NCBI GenBank assembly: GCA_031266255.1 | Contig: JAISBK010000144.1 | Coordinates: 1-19,479, forward strand | Length of the DNA stretch: 19,479 nt | Reading direction: 5' to 3' | Source of the DNA: Treponema sp. | GTDB lineage: Bacteria > Spirochaetota > Spirochaetia > Treponematales > Breznakiellaceae | Part shown: positions 7,730 through 14,967 of the stretch, in pieces | How positions within the stretch are numbered: position 1 is the stretch's first letter | Layout: every line of letters begins with the position of its first letter | The notes under the pieces: model-generated | The model's input: the letters and a program-made list of their open reading frames with translations, nothing else | Told to the model about the DNA's origin: nothing | Database searches by the model: none | Position numbers and translations under genes: made by a program

Positions 7730-9025
7730 ATGCATGAGTATCTTATTGAGGGTGGTTATCCCATCAAGGGAACTATCCGGGCAAGCGGCAATAAAAACGC
7801 CGCATTGCCTTGTATTGCCGCCGCGCTTTTAACCGATGAACCGGTCATACTCCGCAATATCCCCGATATAGAAGATGTCCAGGTTATGCTGGGGGTATAC
7901 CGTTCTCTAGGCGGTGAAGTGCAGGCCATCTCTGCTAATGAGTACCGTATGAACCTGGGGAATATCACCACGTCCGCGATTCCTGAAGAATATGCCCGAA
8001 AGATCCGGGCTTCCATCTTGTTTGCCGGTCCCTTGCTGGCCAGGACTGGAAAAGTGGTTCTTCCCCCGCCAGGGGGAGACATCATTGGCCGGCGCAGGCT
8101 TGATACTCATTTCCTTGCACTGACCGAATTGGGTGCATCGGTAACCAGCAACGACGCGTTTACCTTTAGCGCCCTGGCCTTGCAGGGGGCGGACATATTC
8201 CTGGATGAAACTTCGGTAACTGCCACGGAAAATGCACTCATGGCCGCGGTTCTTGCCAAAGGAGAAACTATATTGACCAATGCGGCCAGCGAACCTCATG
8301 TGCAGGATCTGTGCCGTATGCTGGTCTCTATGGGTGCCCGGATCCAAGGAATCGGTTCCAATATTCTTATCATCCAAGGGGTTAAGAAACTGTCTGGCTG
8401 TACCTTTGAAATTGGAGCGGATTTCATGGAAGTAGGTTCTTTCATCGGCCTTGCAGCGGCTACCCAGGGCGACCTCACCATCCAAGGGCCCCTTCCTCAG
8501 GATCTGCGGCCTACCAAGATAGCTTTTGGTAAATTGGGTATCACCTGGGAACACGAAGGCACTACCGTGCATGTTCCTCAGAAACAAGTCCTGGCGGTAA
8601 ATTGCGATTTAGGGGGTATGATCCCTAAAATTGATGATGCTCCTTGGCCTGGTTTTCCGCCGGATCTTACCAGTATCGTCTCCGTGGTAGCTACCCAAGT
8701 CAGAGGTACGGTATTGGTGCATGAAAAGATGTTTGAGTCCCGGATGTTTTTTGTGGATAAGCTCATTGCCATGGGCGCCCGGATCGTGCTCTGCGATCCC
8801 CATCGGGCGGTAATTTCAGGCCCCACCCAACTCTCCGGTTCAGAATTGTTTAGTCCTGACGTGCGGGCAGGAATGGCTATGGTGATAGCGGCCATGTGCG
8901 CGCAAGGGAAAAGCATTATCCGCAATGTCTATCAAATAGAACGGGGATATGAAAACCTCGTTCCTCGATTATCCTCCTTGGGCGCGCGGATAAACAGTCG
9001 TAGGTTAATCAGCCCTATTGGGTAG
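7730..9025 (+). CDS. murA: UDP-GlcNAc 1-carboxyvinyltransferase, Asp-type
   Basis: A 431-residue EPSP synthase-fold enzyme that transfers enolpyruvate from PEP to UDP-GlcNAc in the first committed step of peptidoglycan synthesis, in the cytoplasm. The start MHEYLIEGGYPIKG followed by the Lys-Asn pair in ASGNKNAALPCIAA matches the family. Further on are APWPGFPPDL, the FESRMFFVDKL block and a C-terminal DVRAGMAMVIA block. The loop residue normally Cys (Cys115 in E. coli) is Asp117 here, within LPPPGGDIIG, a substitution known to give fosfomycin insensitivity in other bacteria. The usual RIETGT block is divergent. An ATG directly after the carA stop (7667) would add 21 atypical residues. The 3' end overlaps the convergent membrane-protein gene by 11 nt. 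Confidence 0.9.
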   Translation: MHEYLIEGGYPIKGTIRASGNKNAALPCIAAALLTDEPVILRNIPDIEDVQVMLGVYRSLGGEVQAISANEYRMNLGNITTSAIPEEYARKIRASILFAGPLLARTGKVVLPPPGGDIIGRRRLDTHFLALTELGASVTSNDAFTFSALALQGADIFLDETSVTATENALMAAVLAKGETILTNAASEPHVQDLCRMLVSMGARIQGIGSNILIIQGVKKLSGCTFEIGADFMEVGSFIGLAAATQGDLTIQGPLPQDLRPTKIAFGKLGITWEHEGTTVHVPQKQVLAVNCDLGGMIPKIDDAPWPGFPPDLTSIVSVVATQVRGTVLVHEKMFESRMFFVDKLIAMGARIVLCDPHRAVISGPTQLSGSELFSPDVRAGMAMVIAAMCAQGKSIIRNVYQIERGYENLVPRLSSLGARINSRRLISPIG

Positions 9026-10799
9026 CCAAGAAGATCAGGGAACAAATCAGCATGACGATAACGCCCAAGGTGAAGATCCCCAGGGTTACCGGAAAGCCAA
9101 AGGAGATAACCGACCAAATGCTCAGGATATTGAGTACATTCCGGTAACATACCACTATCCAGTTGCATATCAGGGGCAGGATCACCAACATAGGAACCAG
9201 GTATAGGCTCTGTCTGCGGGAACGGTATCTCCACCCTATGATAAGGGATAGTATGGATATGGGTAGAAAAACGGCAGGTATCGAAAGCCGGTATACCATT
9301 TCCGCTTGAAATACCTGGGGGATATGCCCATAGGAACCGATGGTTTTTACGGCAGCAATAAGCTCCCTTATTGAAAGGGGTTCTAAGCCCTGCCTGACTT
9401 TTGCCAGAAACAGAAAATCCGTATACCGTATATCCAGTATGAGCCGGGTCTCTCCGGCATGGGATTGATCCTGACCAGTCCAAATCGGTTTGTACTGTCT
9501 TGTTACCTCAGACCGATCCAGGGCATGCATCATCAGGACGAGTTGAGAGCTTGCATCTAAACCGATAGGGAGTAATTTGACATACGGCACGGTAACCTGG
9601 TACAGCAGGGATCCTTCCTCATCAAGGGCCATAAGCTCAAGGTCAAGCCCATAGGAATGGGTTTCATTCATAAACAGCCAAGGAATTCGCACCACCACCC
9701 GTCCCGCAGTACCCTCGACCGGGAAAGAAAACATCGTATCGGTGAACGTATTCCCTACTGCCGGGTCTATTTCATCTGTAAAAAAAGCCTGACCCTGGAC
9801 GCCCTGGGTGCTTAGGGCAAGAAACTTGGTTACATCCGGATCCCCAGGAGTCTCATCAACAAGTTCCTTGAAAACATAGTACGCCCTGATCCAGTCGCCT
9901 GCTACCATTGCCTCATATCCCGTCCGTTTCTGATGATACAAGGTATATGCCCGCCGGTCCTGGGCATCAGGCGCTAATTGACCCAAGGTATCCCAGGATC
10001 GGTTTGCAATAGCAAGGCCCTGGATGTATACAGGGCTGCCCCGAGGAGCAATACGGGAAGCCAGGATCCCCAGCCAATGGGCATCAAAGTATCGCTCCTC
10101 CTCGAAACAACGCGTCGCCATAGTCAATGCTTCTGCCGCGTTTACCGGCTGCCGCTGCTGAAATATCTGGCCGGGATATACCGGGTTTGTTTCCTTAGAC
10201 GTAGCCGTGGCTCTCATCCGGGCCTCAATCTCAGCAATCTGCCGTGCTTCGAGCTTGTTAGCCATTTCCATTTTGATCTGCTCAATTTCCGGGCTTTCTG
10301 GCCAGATTCGTTCACATATCATGATATGGTGCGCTACTTGGGGCCATGCGTCCATAGCAGCATGGAGCTGGGCTTTTTCTTTGGATAAGGTGAAGCTCTG
10401 CCCTTGAGAACGCAGGTAGTCTTCAATGTCCCTTGTCAAGGGAAACACCAGGAAAAACAATATCCCGTACACTACCGTAGCGCCGAGAGCAGTATTAAGG
10501 GGGCCTTGAAAGAATTGCAAAGACCCAAAAGAACGACCCCCTTGTCGGCTATTATCGAGTAAGCCATAAGGAATGATTAAACCGGTCATAGTCAAGGCGG
10601 GAAAAAGAGCAAAAAACGTCAGGAATCCCTGACAAAGGTTCCAAGAACGGGCATAAATAGGCAAAGGCGGCAGTTCTCCCGGAACCAAGAACTGCCCCCC
10701 CATAATCACCATACCCGATACTACCATGTAGAGGATAAAAACCACGAGGGGGCTGAAGAACGTTTTTTTAGCGCCCTTACTATCGTTACGAGCCTTCAC
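9015..10799 (-). CDS. LptF/LptG-like permease with helical insert
   Basis: A 594-residue membrane protein with three N-terminal TM segments (about 14-35, 55-80, 101-121), a large presumed periplasmic region (122-502) and three C-terminal TM segments (503-522, 530-552, 561-590). Positive charges after TM4 (GWRYRSRRQ) place that loop inside. This is the topology of LptF/LptG, the permeases that lift lipopolysaccharide from the inner membrane using the ATPase LptB. The run PLSIRELIAAVKTIGSYG leading to AEMVYRLSIP also resembles the LptF/G segment before TM4. Unlike standard members (about 350-400 residues), residues 130-330 are a helical, partly TPR-like block (for example GDWIRAYYVFKELVDETPGD) before the presumed beta domain (335-470). 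The GTG start overlaps the upstream stop as GTGA, so translation is coupled. Homology is inferred from topology and short motifs only. Confidence 0.5.
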   Translation of the reverse strand: MKARNDSKGAKKTFFSPLVVFILYMVVSGMVIMGGQFLVPGELPPLPIYARSWNLCQGFLTFFALFPALTMTGLIIPYGLLDNSRQGGRSFGSLQFFQGPLNTALGATVVYGILFFLVFPLTRDIEDYLRSQGQSFTLSKEKAQLHAAMDAWPQVAHHIMICERIWPESPEIEQIKMEMANKLEARQIAEIEARMRATATSKETNPVYPGQIFQQRQPVNAAEALTMATRCFEEERYFDAHWLGILASRIAPRGSPVYIQGLAIANRSWDTLGQLAPDAQDRRAYTLYHQKRTGYEAMVAGDWIRAYYVFKELVDETPGDPDVTKFLALSTQGVQGQAFFTDEIDPAVGNTFTDTMFSFPVEGTAGRVVVRIPWLFMNETHSYGLDLELMALDEEGSLLYQVTVPYVKLLPIGLDASSQLVLMMHALDRSEVTRQYKPIWTGQDQSHAGETRLILDIRYTDFLFLAKVRQGLEPLSIRELIAAVKTIGSYGHIPQVFQAEMVYRLSIPAVFLPISILSLIIGWRYRSRRQSLYLVPMLVILPLICNWIVVCYRNVLNILSIWSVISFGFPVTLGIFTLGVIVMLICSLIFLATQ

Positions 10800-11698
10800 C
10801 GGAAGCTCCGTGATTTGACAAGCTGGAACACCACGGTGTAAAGGATCAGGAACAATCCCAAGAGATACAAGAGCAGGGAACCAAGTAAGGGTTTAGGGAT
10901 TCGCTCACCTACCAGGGAGTAGAGGTCGCTCTGAATCCGCGGGGTGTTAAGCAGCGCTTCCAAAGCCAAAACCCCCCGAAAGACCACCATTCCTATACAA
11001 AGGTTTGCCAGAGGCCAAGCCCCCAGCGTAAATATAACCCGTAGGGAACTGAGCAACACCATAAGTCCGCCTACATAGATAATAAACGGTATGAACCCTT
11101 GGTTTAACCGGGTATTGAGCTGGGTTGCGGTAGATGCAAGATCATGGCTGATTCCTTGCAGAGCAGCAGGGGCATTGATTCGAAAAGGACTCAGGGACAT
11201 TCCCCGGATCCCTGAAAGAGCATCTGCGTGGGGTACCGGCTCGTATACCAACGGCTTATCCTGCACCGAAATCACCTGGGGACTTTGGGGCTTATGGGGA
11301 TCCGACAGGAATACCTCGGACGTATCTGTCTGGGAAAGCAGCAAACCCGGTTCTCCTAAGCTGAAGATTTTATCCTGGGATAGAGGCACCGGTATAGCTT
11401 GGATCCGGCTTATCCCCAGGGTGAGTACCCCAGTCCATCCTATCCCTAAAATCACCAGACTCATAATAGAAAGGGAAATAGGCATACTGACTCGGGCGGT
11501 ATATCTCAGGCCCACCAACATAGTACCGTAGATAGTAATAGGAAGTACCATCACCCAAAAGCTCCCTCGTTCAGATACCAGCCCAGCTTGTACCGACGGT
11601 TCTAAGCGGATATAAAACCAATACATCACCCACGGCACTACAAATAGCACAACGAACCCTATACTAAAAACAAACATCAAGCGTACTATGTTTTTCAT
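10796..11698 (-). CDS. Six-TM membrane protein, partner of LptF/G-like gene
   Basis: A 300-residue protein that I do not recognise by sequence. Hydrophobic segments lie at about 7-29, 47-65, 74-98, 201-219, 222-250 and 267-292, with a single soluble loop of about 100 residues between the third and fourth. That is a reduced copy of the 3+3 plan of the gene it is coupled to (4-nt overlap). The loop is rich in Ser, Pro and Asp and shows no catalytic motif. A GGAAGAG ribosome site precedes the ATG, and the C-terminus ends in basic residues (KSRSFR). The pair may form a heterodimeric membrane complex, as LptF and LptG do, but no ATPase gene is nearby. TATAGT near 11760 on the minus strand could be a -10, without a clear -35. 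Confidence 0.6.
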   Translation of the reverse strand: MKNIVRLMFVFSIGFVVLFVVPWVMYWFYIRLEPSVQAGLVSERGSFWVMVLPITIYGTMLVGLRYTARVSMPISLSIMSLVILGIGWTGVLTLGISRIQAIPVPLSQDKIFSLGEPGLLLSQTDTSEVFLSDPHKPQSPQVISVQDKPLVYEPVPHADALSGIRGMSLSPFRINAPAALQGISHDLASTATQLNTRLNQGFIPFIIYVGGLMVLLSSLRVIFTLGAWPLANLCIGMVVFRGVLALEALLNTPRIQSDLYSLVGERIPKPLLGSLLLYLLGLFLILYTVVFQLVKSRSFR

Positions 11699-12015
11699 GT
11701 TCTCTTCCGCTGTTAAGTTCAGAGCTCGTATCCATTAACCAGCTCCTATATATAGGGTACTATAAACGAGATTCTCTCACAAGAGCCCCAAGTATACACC
11801 AGGGTCAACTTTTGGGAAGAACCTGGATATTCAGCGTCATTCGCGGTGAATGAGGATATGGAGTATTATATATCGAATTCACGTCGTTATGCTTCGTTGT
11901 CGCCCCTCCGCGCTTCTGCCATTCCCTGCCAGGTACTTCGGGATACCCGGCAAGAACCGCCTCCATCTCGATCCGCTTCAAGGAGTTTTACCGTAAGCCC
12001 TTTATTCCGGCGCTC
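11699..12015. other. Gene-free upstream region of the membrane operon
   Basis: Contains the leader of the 11698 gene (minus strand), including a small CTATATATAG palindrome near 11750 and candidate -10 sequences, but no promoter I would defend. Further left-to-right, at about 11880-12010, a minus-strand frame without stops reads Met-Ala-Glu-Ala-Arg-Arg-Gly-Asp-Asn-Glu-Ala before its stop. It may continue the transposase remnant next to it. The plus-strand frame across 11846-12175 shows no recognisable protein. Confidence 0.4.
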
Positions 12016-12165
12016 TTATACCTTACCGCTGATATCTGAACGCTTTATGGTGAAGGTTTCCCGGGCAGTTTCAACCCTCTGCTTTCGCCAATTCAATACT
12101 AAGTTCGGATTCAGCTCCCGGTTGTTGGCTACCGTACTTACCCCGTTCCCATCTTCCACATCCAT
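12016..12165 (-). pseudogene. IS3-family OrfA-like HTH fragment
   Basis: A 49-codon minus-strand frame contains GVSTVANNRELNPNLVLNWR followed by KQRVETARETF. This closely resembles the helix-turn-helix of IS3-family OrfA proteins, where a block of the type VA-x(5)-NPN-x-x-x-NW-x-K is diagnostic. The normal N-terminal lead-in is absent, and the frame ends at a TAA shortly after the HTH, so this is a decayed piece, not a working OrfA. No OrfB catalytic part was found nearby. Confidence 0.4.
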
Positions 12166-12420
12166 GGAATATTAACCGGATTATGCTGGTCCGGGGAATT
12201 GGCATACGAGACATCAGTGCCGTACTGAGCATAAGCATCACCAACCGAGCCTGTTTGGCGGTTCAGGCTACGCGGTTTTGCTGTGTCATTCCGCTGCGCT
12301 TTATTCCTACTGCAAACCTTCACCAACATGTCGTAACCAGCCGGGACGTTATGTGCAATTTTTGCTGAAAAATATCTGGAAGAAATACAAGGTATTGCAA
12401 TTATTGCAATAATAGAGCAC
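12166..12420. other. Gene-free stretch before the methyltransferase
   Basis: No supported gene. It contains an imperfect hairpin (GGTTTTGC near 12273 pairing with GCAAACC near 12311) and a sequence ACGTTATGTGC at about 12346-12356 that recalls integron attC ends, but a full paired site was not found. From about 12361 the base composition turns AT-rich, and TATTGCAAT and TTATTGCAAT occur as tandem near-repeats at 12393-12410, just upstream of the methyltransferase. Confidence 0.35.
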
Positions 12421-12426
12421 TATAAT
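12421..12426 (+). promoter_or_regulatory. Possible -10 of the methyltransferase gene
   Basis: A perfect TATAAT ends 4 nt before the ATG at 12431. No good -35 stands 16-18 nt upstream; TTGCAA occurs at 12395-12400 and 12404-12409, at poor spacing. No ribosome site precedes the ATG, so a leaderless mRNA is possible, but chance in AT-rich DNA is a real alternative. Confidence 0.3.
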
Positions 12427-12430
12427 TGTT

Positions 12431-13054
12431 ATGGATAATTTTTGGAATAAAAGATATATAACGGAACAACTTATTTGGGGAGTTGAACCAAGTAGTATCA
12501 CAGTAATATGTGAAAAGATTTTTAAAGAAAATAATACAAAAGATATTTTGGTAATTGGGGCAGGGTATGGGAGAAATGGAAAATATTTTGTTGAAAATGG
12601 TTATCACGTTGACGGAATAGAAATTTCAGAAGAAGCAATAAATATTGGAAAAATATTTGCACCAGAAATAAATTTTATAAAGGGGTCGGTACTGGATATG
12701 AATTTAAATAAAAAATATGATGCAGTTTTTTGTTATGATATAATACAATTATTCCAGGAAGAAAAAAGAAAAACAGTCATAGAAAACTGTATAAAACATT
12801 GTAAAAATACCGGAAGAATAATGATTTCCTGCCTTTCAGATAAAGATATGTTGTATGGGATAGGAAAAATGATAGAAGGAAATACATTTGAGATCAGAAA
12901 CGGCCTAACAATACATTTCTCTAATGAAGAAGAAATAAACAATATTGGAGAAAAATTAGAAATAATGAAATTAGGATATTCAAAGGAGAAAATGGAAAAT
13001 GATAGAACAGGAAAAGAACGGGATAGAATTTATGGAATATATAAAATAACGTGA
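12431..13054 (+). CDS. Class I SAM-dependent methyltransferase, AT-rich
   Basis: A 207-residue cytoplasmic protein with a Rossmann-type SAM-binding fold. Motif I is ILVIGAGYGRNGKYF (Gly43, Gly45, Gly47), followed by the acidic strand-2 end VDGIEIS (Glu64) and GSVLDM (Asp89), then KYDAVFCYDII as the motif after strand 4. The N-terminal MDNFWNKRYITEQLIWGVEP is like that of small-molecule methyltransferases of the Methyltransf_11/25 or TehB-like type; the substrate cannot be told. Codon use is strikingly different from every neighbour (heavy use of AAA, ATA, AGA, GAA) and the gene is AT-rich, pointing to recent transfer. It is isolated: no co-directional partner, an IS fragment upstream and a gene-free region downstream. 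Confidence 0.8.
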   Translation: MDNFWNKRYITEQLIWGVEPSSITVICEKIFKENNTKDILVIGAGYGRNGKYFVENGYHVDGIEISEEAINIGKIFAPEINFIKGSVLDMNLNKKYDAVFCYDIIQLFQEEKRKTVIENCIKHCKNTGRIMISCLSDKDMLYGIGKMIEGNTFEIRNGLTIHFSNEEEINNIGEKLEIMKLGYSKEKMENDRTGKERDRIYGIYKIT

Positions 13055-13079
13055 CTTCGACAAGATAAAGACCCCTACC

Positions 13080-13262
13080 CAAATCTAGTATAGTGCCATG
13101 TATTGATGGACATGAGAGACAAGCTGTTACTGCGGAAACGGGCTACTGGCGGGGTTATCAGCCTATAGTTTTCTGCCCCATAAGCCGTGCATTCGGGGCT
13201 TCCGCGATGAAAGGAGTCTGCCTGTCTTCGTTTAGCTTTTCATCGAACTCGCATTATTATAG
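13080..13262 (-). ncRNA. Candidate structured RNA (inverted-repeat cluster)
   Basis: No gene is visible, but several arms can pair: CGATGAAA (13205-13212) with TTTCATCG (13238-13245); GCGGAA (13132-13137) with TTCCGC (13200-13205); inside the latter, GCCCC (13175-13179) with GGGGC (13195-13199), and GGCT (13141-13144) with AGCC (13160-13163). On the minus strand TATAAT (13261-13256) stands just upstream, and a stronger promoter lies at 13394-13366. It does not match tRNA, tmRNA, SRP RNA or RNase P as far as I can tell. Some arms compete (AAGCC 13182-13186 can pair with GGCTT 13197-13201), so the fold is only a hypothesis. Confidence 0.25.
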
Positions 13263-13365
13263 AACGGAATGAAGATATACAAAATAGGAAGAGTCATTAA
13301 AACACCCGGTAGTGTGATATTTTGGGCGGTCTCCCTTTCCAGATGTAATCCCCTAGTCTCCCCTA

Positions 13366-13394
13366 CCTATACCCGCTCCCGGCCCGTGTGTCAA
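13366..13394 (-). promoter_or_regulatory. Near-consensus sigma-70 promoter, no gene downstream
   Basis: On the minus strand TTGACA (13394-13389) is a perfect -35, followed by a 17-nt spacer and TATAGG (13371-13366). Transcription would start near 13359 and run through the inverted-repeat region and then antisense to the methyltransferase gene. No convincing protein frame starts below it; the best is a 21-codon hydrophobic frame at about 13294-13229. Its true product may be a small RNA, or a gene lost when the AT-rich segment arrived. Confidence 0.5.
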
Positions 13395-13482
13395 GCTTTT
13401 CTAACAGTGTCTAGAAACAGGAACGAAGGGACGTGAACCGCATTTGGTAACCATGCCGTACCCAATTCGCCCGCCGCAGGCG

Positions 13483-14631
13483 TTATTGAGGGAGGATGAT
13501 GGCGTGTATTTGGATTTGCTTTTCCGCGGCAGTTTCGAATACCATGTCTTTGGTTATCTTCCCTTTGGGCCGAGGATGTGGCGGGGCATCACCGATGAGG
13601 ATGATGCACTTGGCTTCTGCTTCCCAGGAAAACCGTAAGAGTCCTTCGTAGAGGGCCTCGTATACTGCTTCGGGGATATCTCCTCCATTGCCCACTTGGA
13701 CTCCATTGAGGACCCTTTGAAAATCGTTGAGGTTATCGGTGAAGGGAATAATCCTGGTAAGGTAGGCAGACTGGGTGTAATCCTGGTATAGAACCAAACC
13801 CACCCGGAATGAGGAAAATTCAGAAACCATTTCTTTCAGCAGCGGCGGGACAGTACGCTTAATCGCACTAATATCTTCTTGCATACTTCTGGTAGTATCC
13901 AGACAGATCACGACATCCAGGGCTTTCCGCCGTTCTTTGTCCAGAATCCCTTTAATTTTGTCCACTAAATCAGCGGGTTCTCGGGACCAGAGCAAATCCC
14001 CATGGGTGGTAGTTGTTATTTCGGCAAACGTATTAATCGTATCCCGCATATAGTTTCTATCAGGTGGGCCTTCCAGGGGTTTTTGGATGACTTCCAGGAT
14101 AAAGGGGTTATCCTTGAAGTTTCCACGATAATCTCCATAAGGCAGGGAAAAACTTCGAATATTAAAATAGGTTCCATCTTGTACATAGATTTCCCCATGC
14201 CGGGTATTATCGTAGCCGTAATAGAGAATATAGGGAATATAGATATGAAAGACTTCTCCGAATTCAGGGTGCATCTCCGGGGTGGAATCAATGAGAGACC
14301 AGACCCGGCTGGTTCGGGTAATCGGGACTTCGTTGATGAGTCTGATTTCATCACCGTTTACCGGATTCCATTCAGGAGTACGGTAGGCATAATTAGGTTC
14401 CTGCAAGGAGGGATCCCGGGTTGTCTCGGTAAGCAGTACCGAGGCAATAGAGGGTTTCTTGAGTATAAATAAGTGAAATCCCCCGTCAGCCCCTTGTTCG
14501 ATCCGAAGATCCTCTTGGCTTATGGATAAATCCGGGCTTCCGGGAAGGATTTCAAAAAGGAGTTGTTCCTGACTATAGGCTAAGGTTTCCGCCAGAAACA
14601 AGGAGATAAGCACCAAGGCAAGATTACGCAT
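13483..14631 (-). CDS. Secreted von Willebrand factor A domain protein
   Basis: A protein of 382 residues from the chosen start, exported by a signal peptide (MRNLALVLISLFLAETLAYS). The N-terminal 200 residues are beta-rich and unrecognised. The vWA domain begins near residue 238 with KALDVVICLDTTRSM, a MIDAS motif of the D-x-T-x-S form (normally D-x-S-x-S), followed by the second metal loop VGNGGDIPEAVYEAL and the third, ILIGDAPPH. These loops bind Mg2+ and a protein ligand, so a role in extracytoplasmic protein interaction is likely. An ATG 30 nt upstream (14661) would put ten uncharged residues before the signal peptide and is less likely; neither start has a ribosome site. The protein ends right after the domain (IHAIILPQ), without a membrane anchor. 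No MoxR/Bat-type partner genes are adjacent. Confidence 0.75.
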   Translation of the reverse strand: MRNLALVLISLFLAETLAYSQEQLLFEILPGSPDLSISQEDLRIEQGADGGFHLFILKKPSIASVLLTETTRDPSLQEPNYAYRTPEWNPVNGDEIRLINEVPITRTSRVWSLIDSTPEMHPEFGEVFHIYIPYILYYGYDNTRHGEIYVQDGTYFNIRSFSLPYGDYRGNFKDNPFILEVIQKPLEGPPDRNYMRDTINTFAEITTTTHGDLLWSREPADLVDKIKGILDKERRKALDVVICLDTTRSMQEDISAIKRTVPPLLKEMVSEFSSFRVGLVLYQDYTQSAYLTRIIPFTDNLNDFQRVLNGVQVGNGGDIPEAVYEALYEGLLRFSWEAEAKCIILIGDAPPHPRPKGKITKDMVFETAAEKQIQIHAIILPQ

Positions 14632-14712
14632 ACTATAGTTATCGGATACCACCCAAGGCATTATGGGCTCATTTGCCCTGTTTTTCCTTGCTTTTAAGGA
14701 TTTTTATGACTT

Positions 14713-14765
14713 TTCTTAAATCAAGTGAGAAAACGGGCTTTAGACCGTTTTACTTGATTTAAGAA
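14713..14765. repeat. 53-bp imperfect palindrome
   Basis: TTCTTAAATCAAGT (14713-14726) pairs perfectly with ACTTGATTTAAGAA (14752-14765). After a 3-nt bulge (GAG), AAAACGG (14730-14736) pairs with CCGTTTT (14745-14751), leaving an 8-nt loop. It lies between the divergent vWA and SDR genes, so it cannot be a terminator for either, and no T-run follows. It resembles a small mobile palindrome or a double operator. Confidence 0.65.
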
Positions 14766-14967
14766 GGCGAATACGGGATATAAAACAAGGCATGCTCCTT
14801 ACTTGTGCTCTCTTTGTAATCTATAGCACCCTCTATCCCTGATCCCTATCTGGATAACCTTACTAGGATCAAGTATACTAGGCACTACACTCTAGGATTA
14901 AGGCAAGATGGAGGCATTAAAAAAAGGGATACATGCTCATAATTAAGCATCAATAAGGAGAAGCAAT

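Noticed and set aside
7100..8587. Long minus-strand open frames (211 and 226 codons) inside carA and murA
   Set aside because: They lie wholly antisense to genes with intact family motifs, show no recognisable protein and have no ribosome site; treated as shadow frames.
11846..12175. Plus-strand 109-codon frame
   Set aside because: Low-complexity, Ser/Arg-rich translation with no motif, antisense to the IS3-like HTH fragment.
12181..12360. Complete integron attC site
   Set aside because: Only a 3'-like end (ACGTTATGTGC) is convincing; the complementary 5' end is missing, so it is reported only as a hypothesis.
13130..13262. tRNA or tmRNA in the inverted-repeat region
   Set aside because: No cloverleaf with a T-psi-C loop or CCA end could be drawn, and the tmRNA acceptor ends and ALAA-type tag are absent.
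14713..14765. Intrinsic terminator
   Set aside because: The flanking genes diverge from this point and no T-run follows the stem on either strand.
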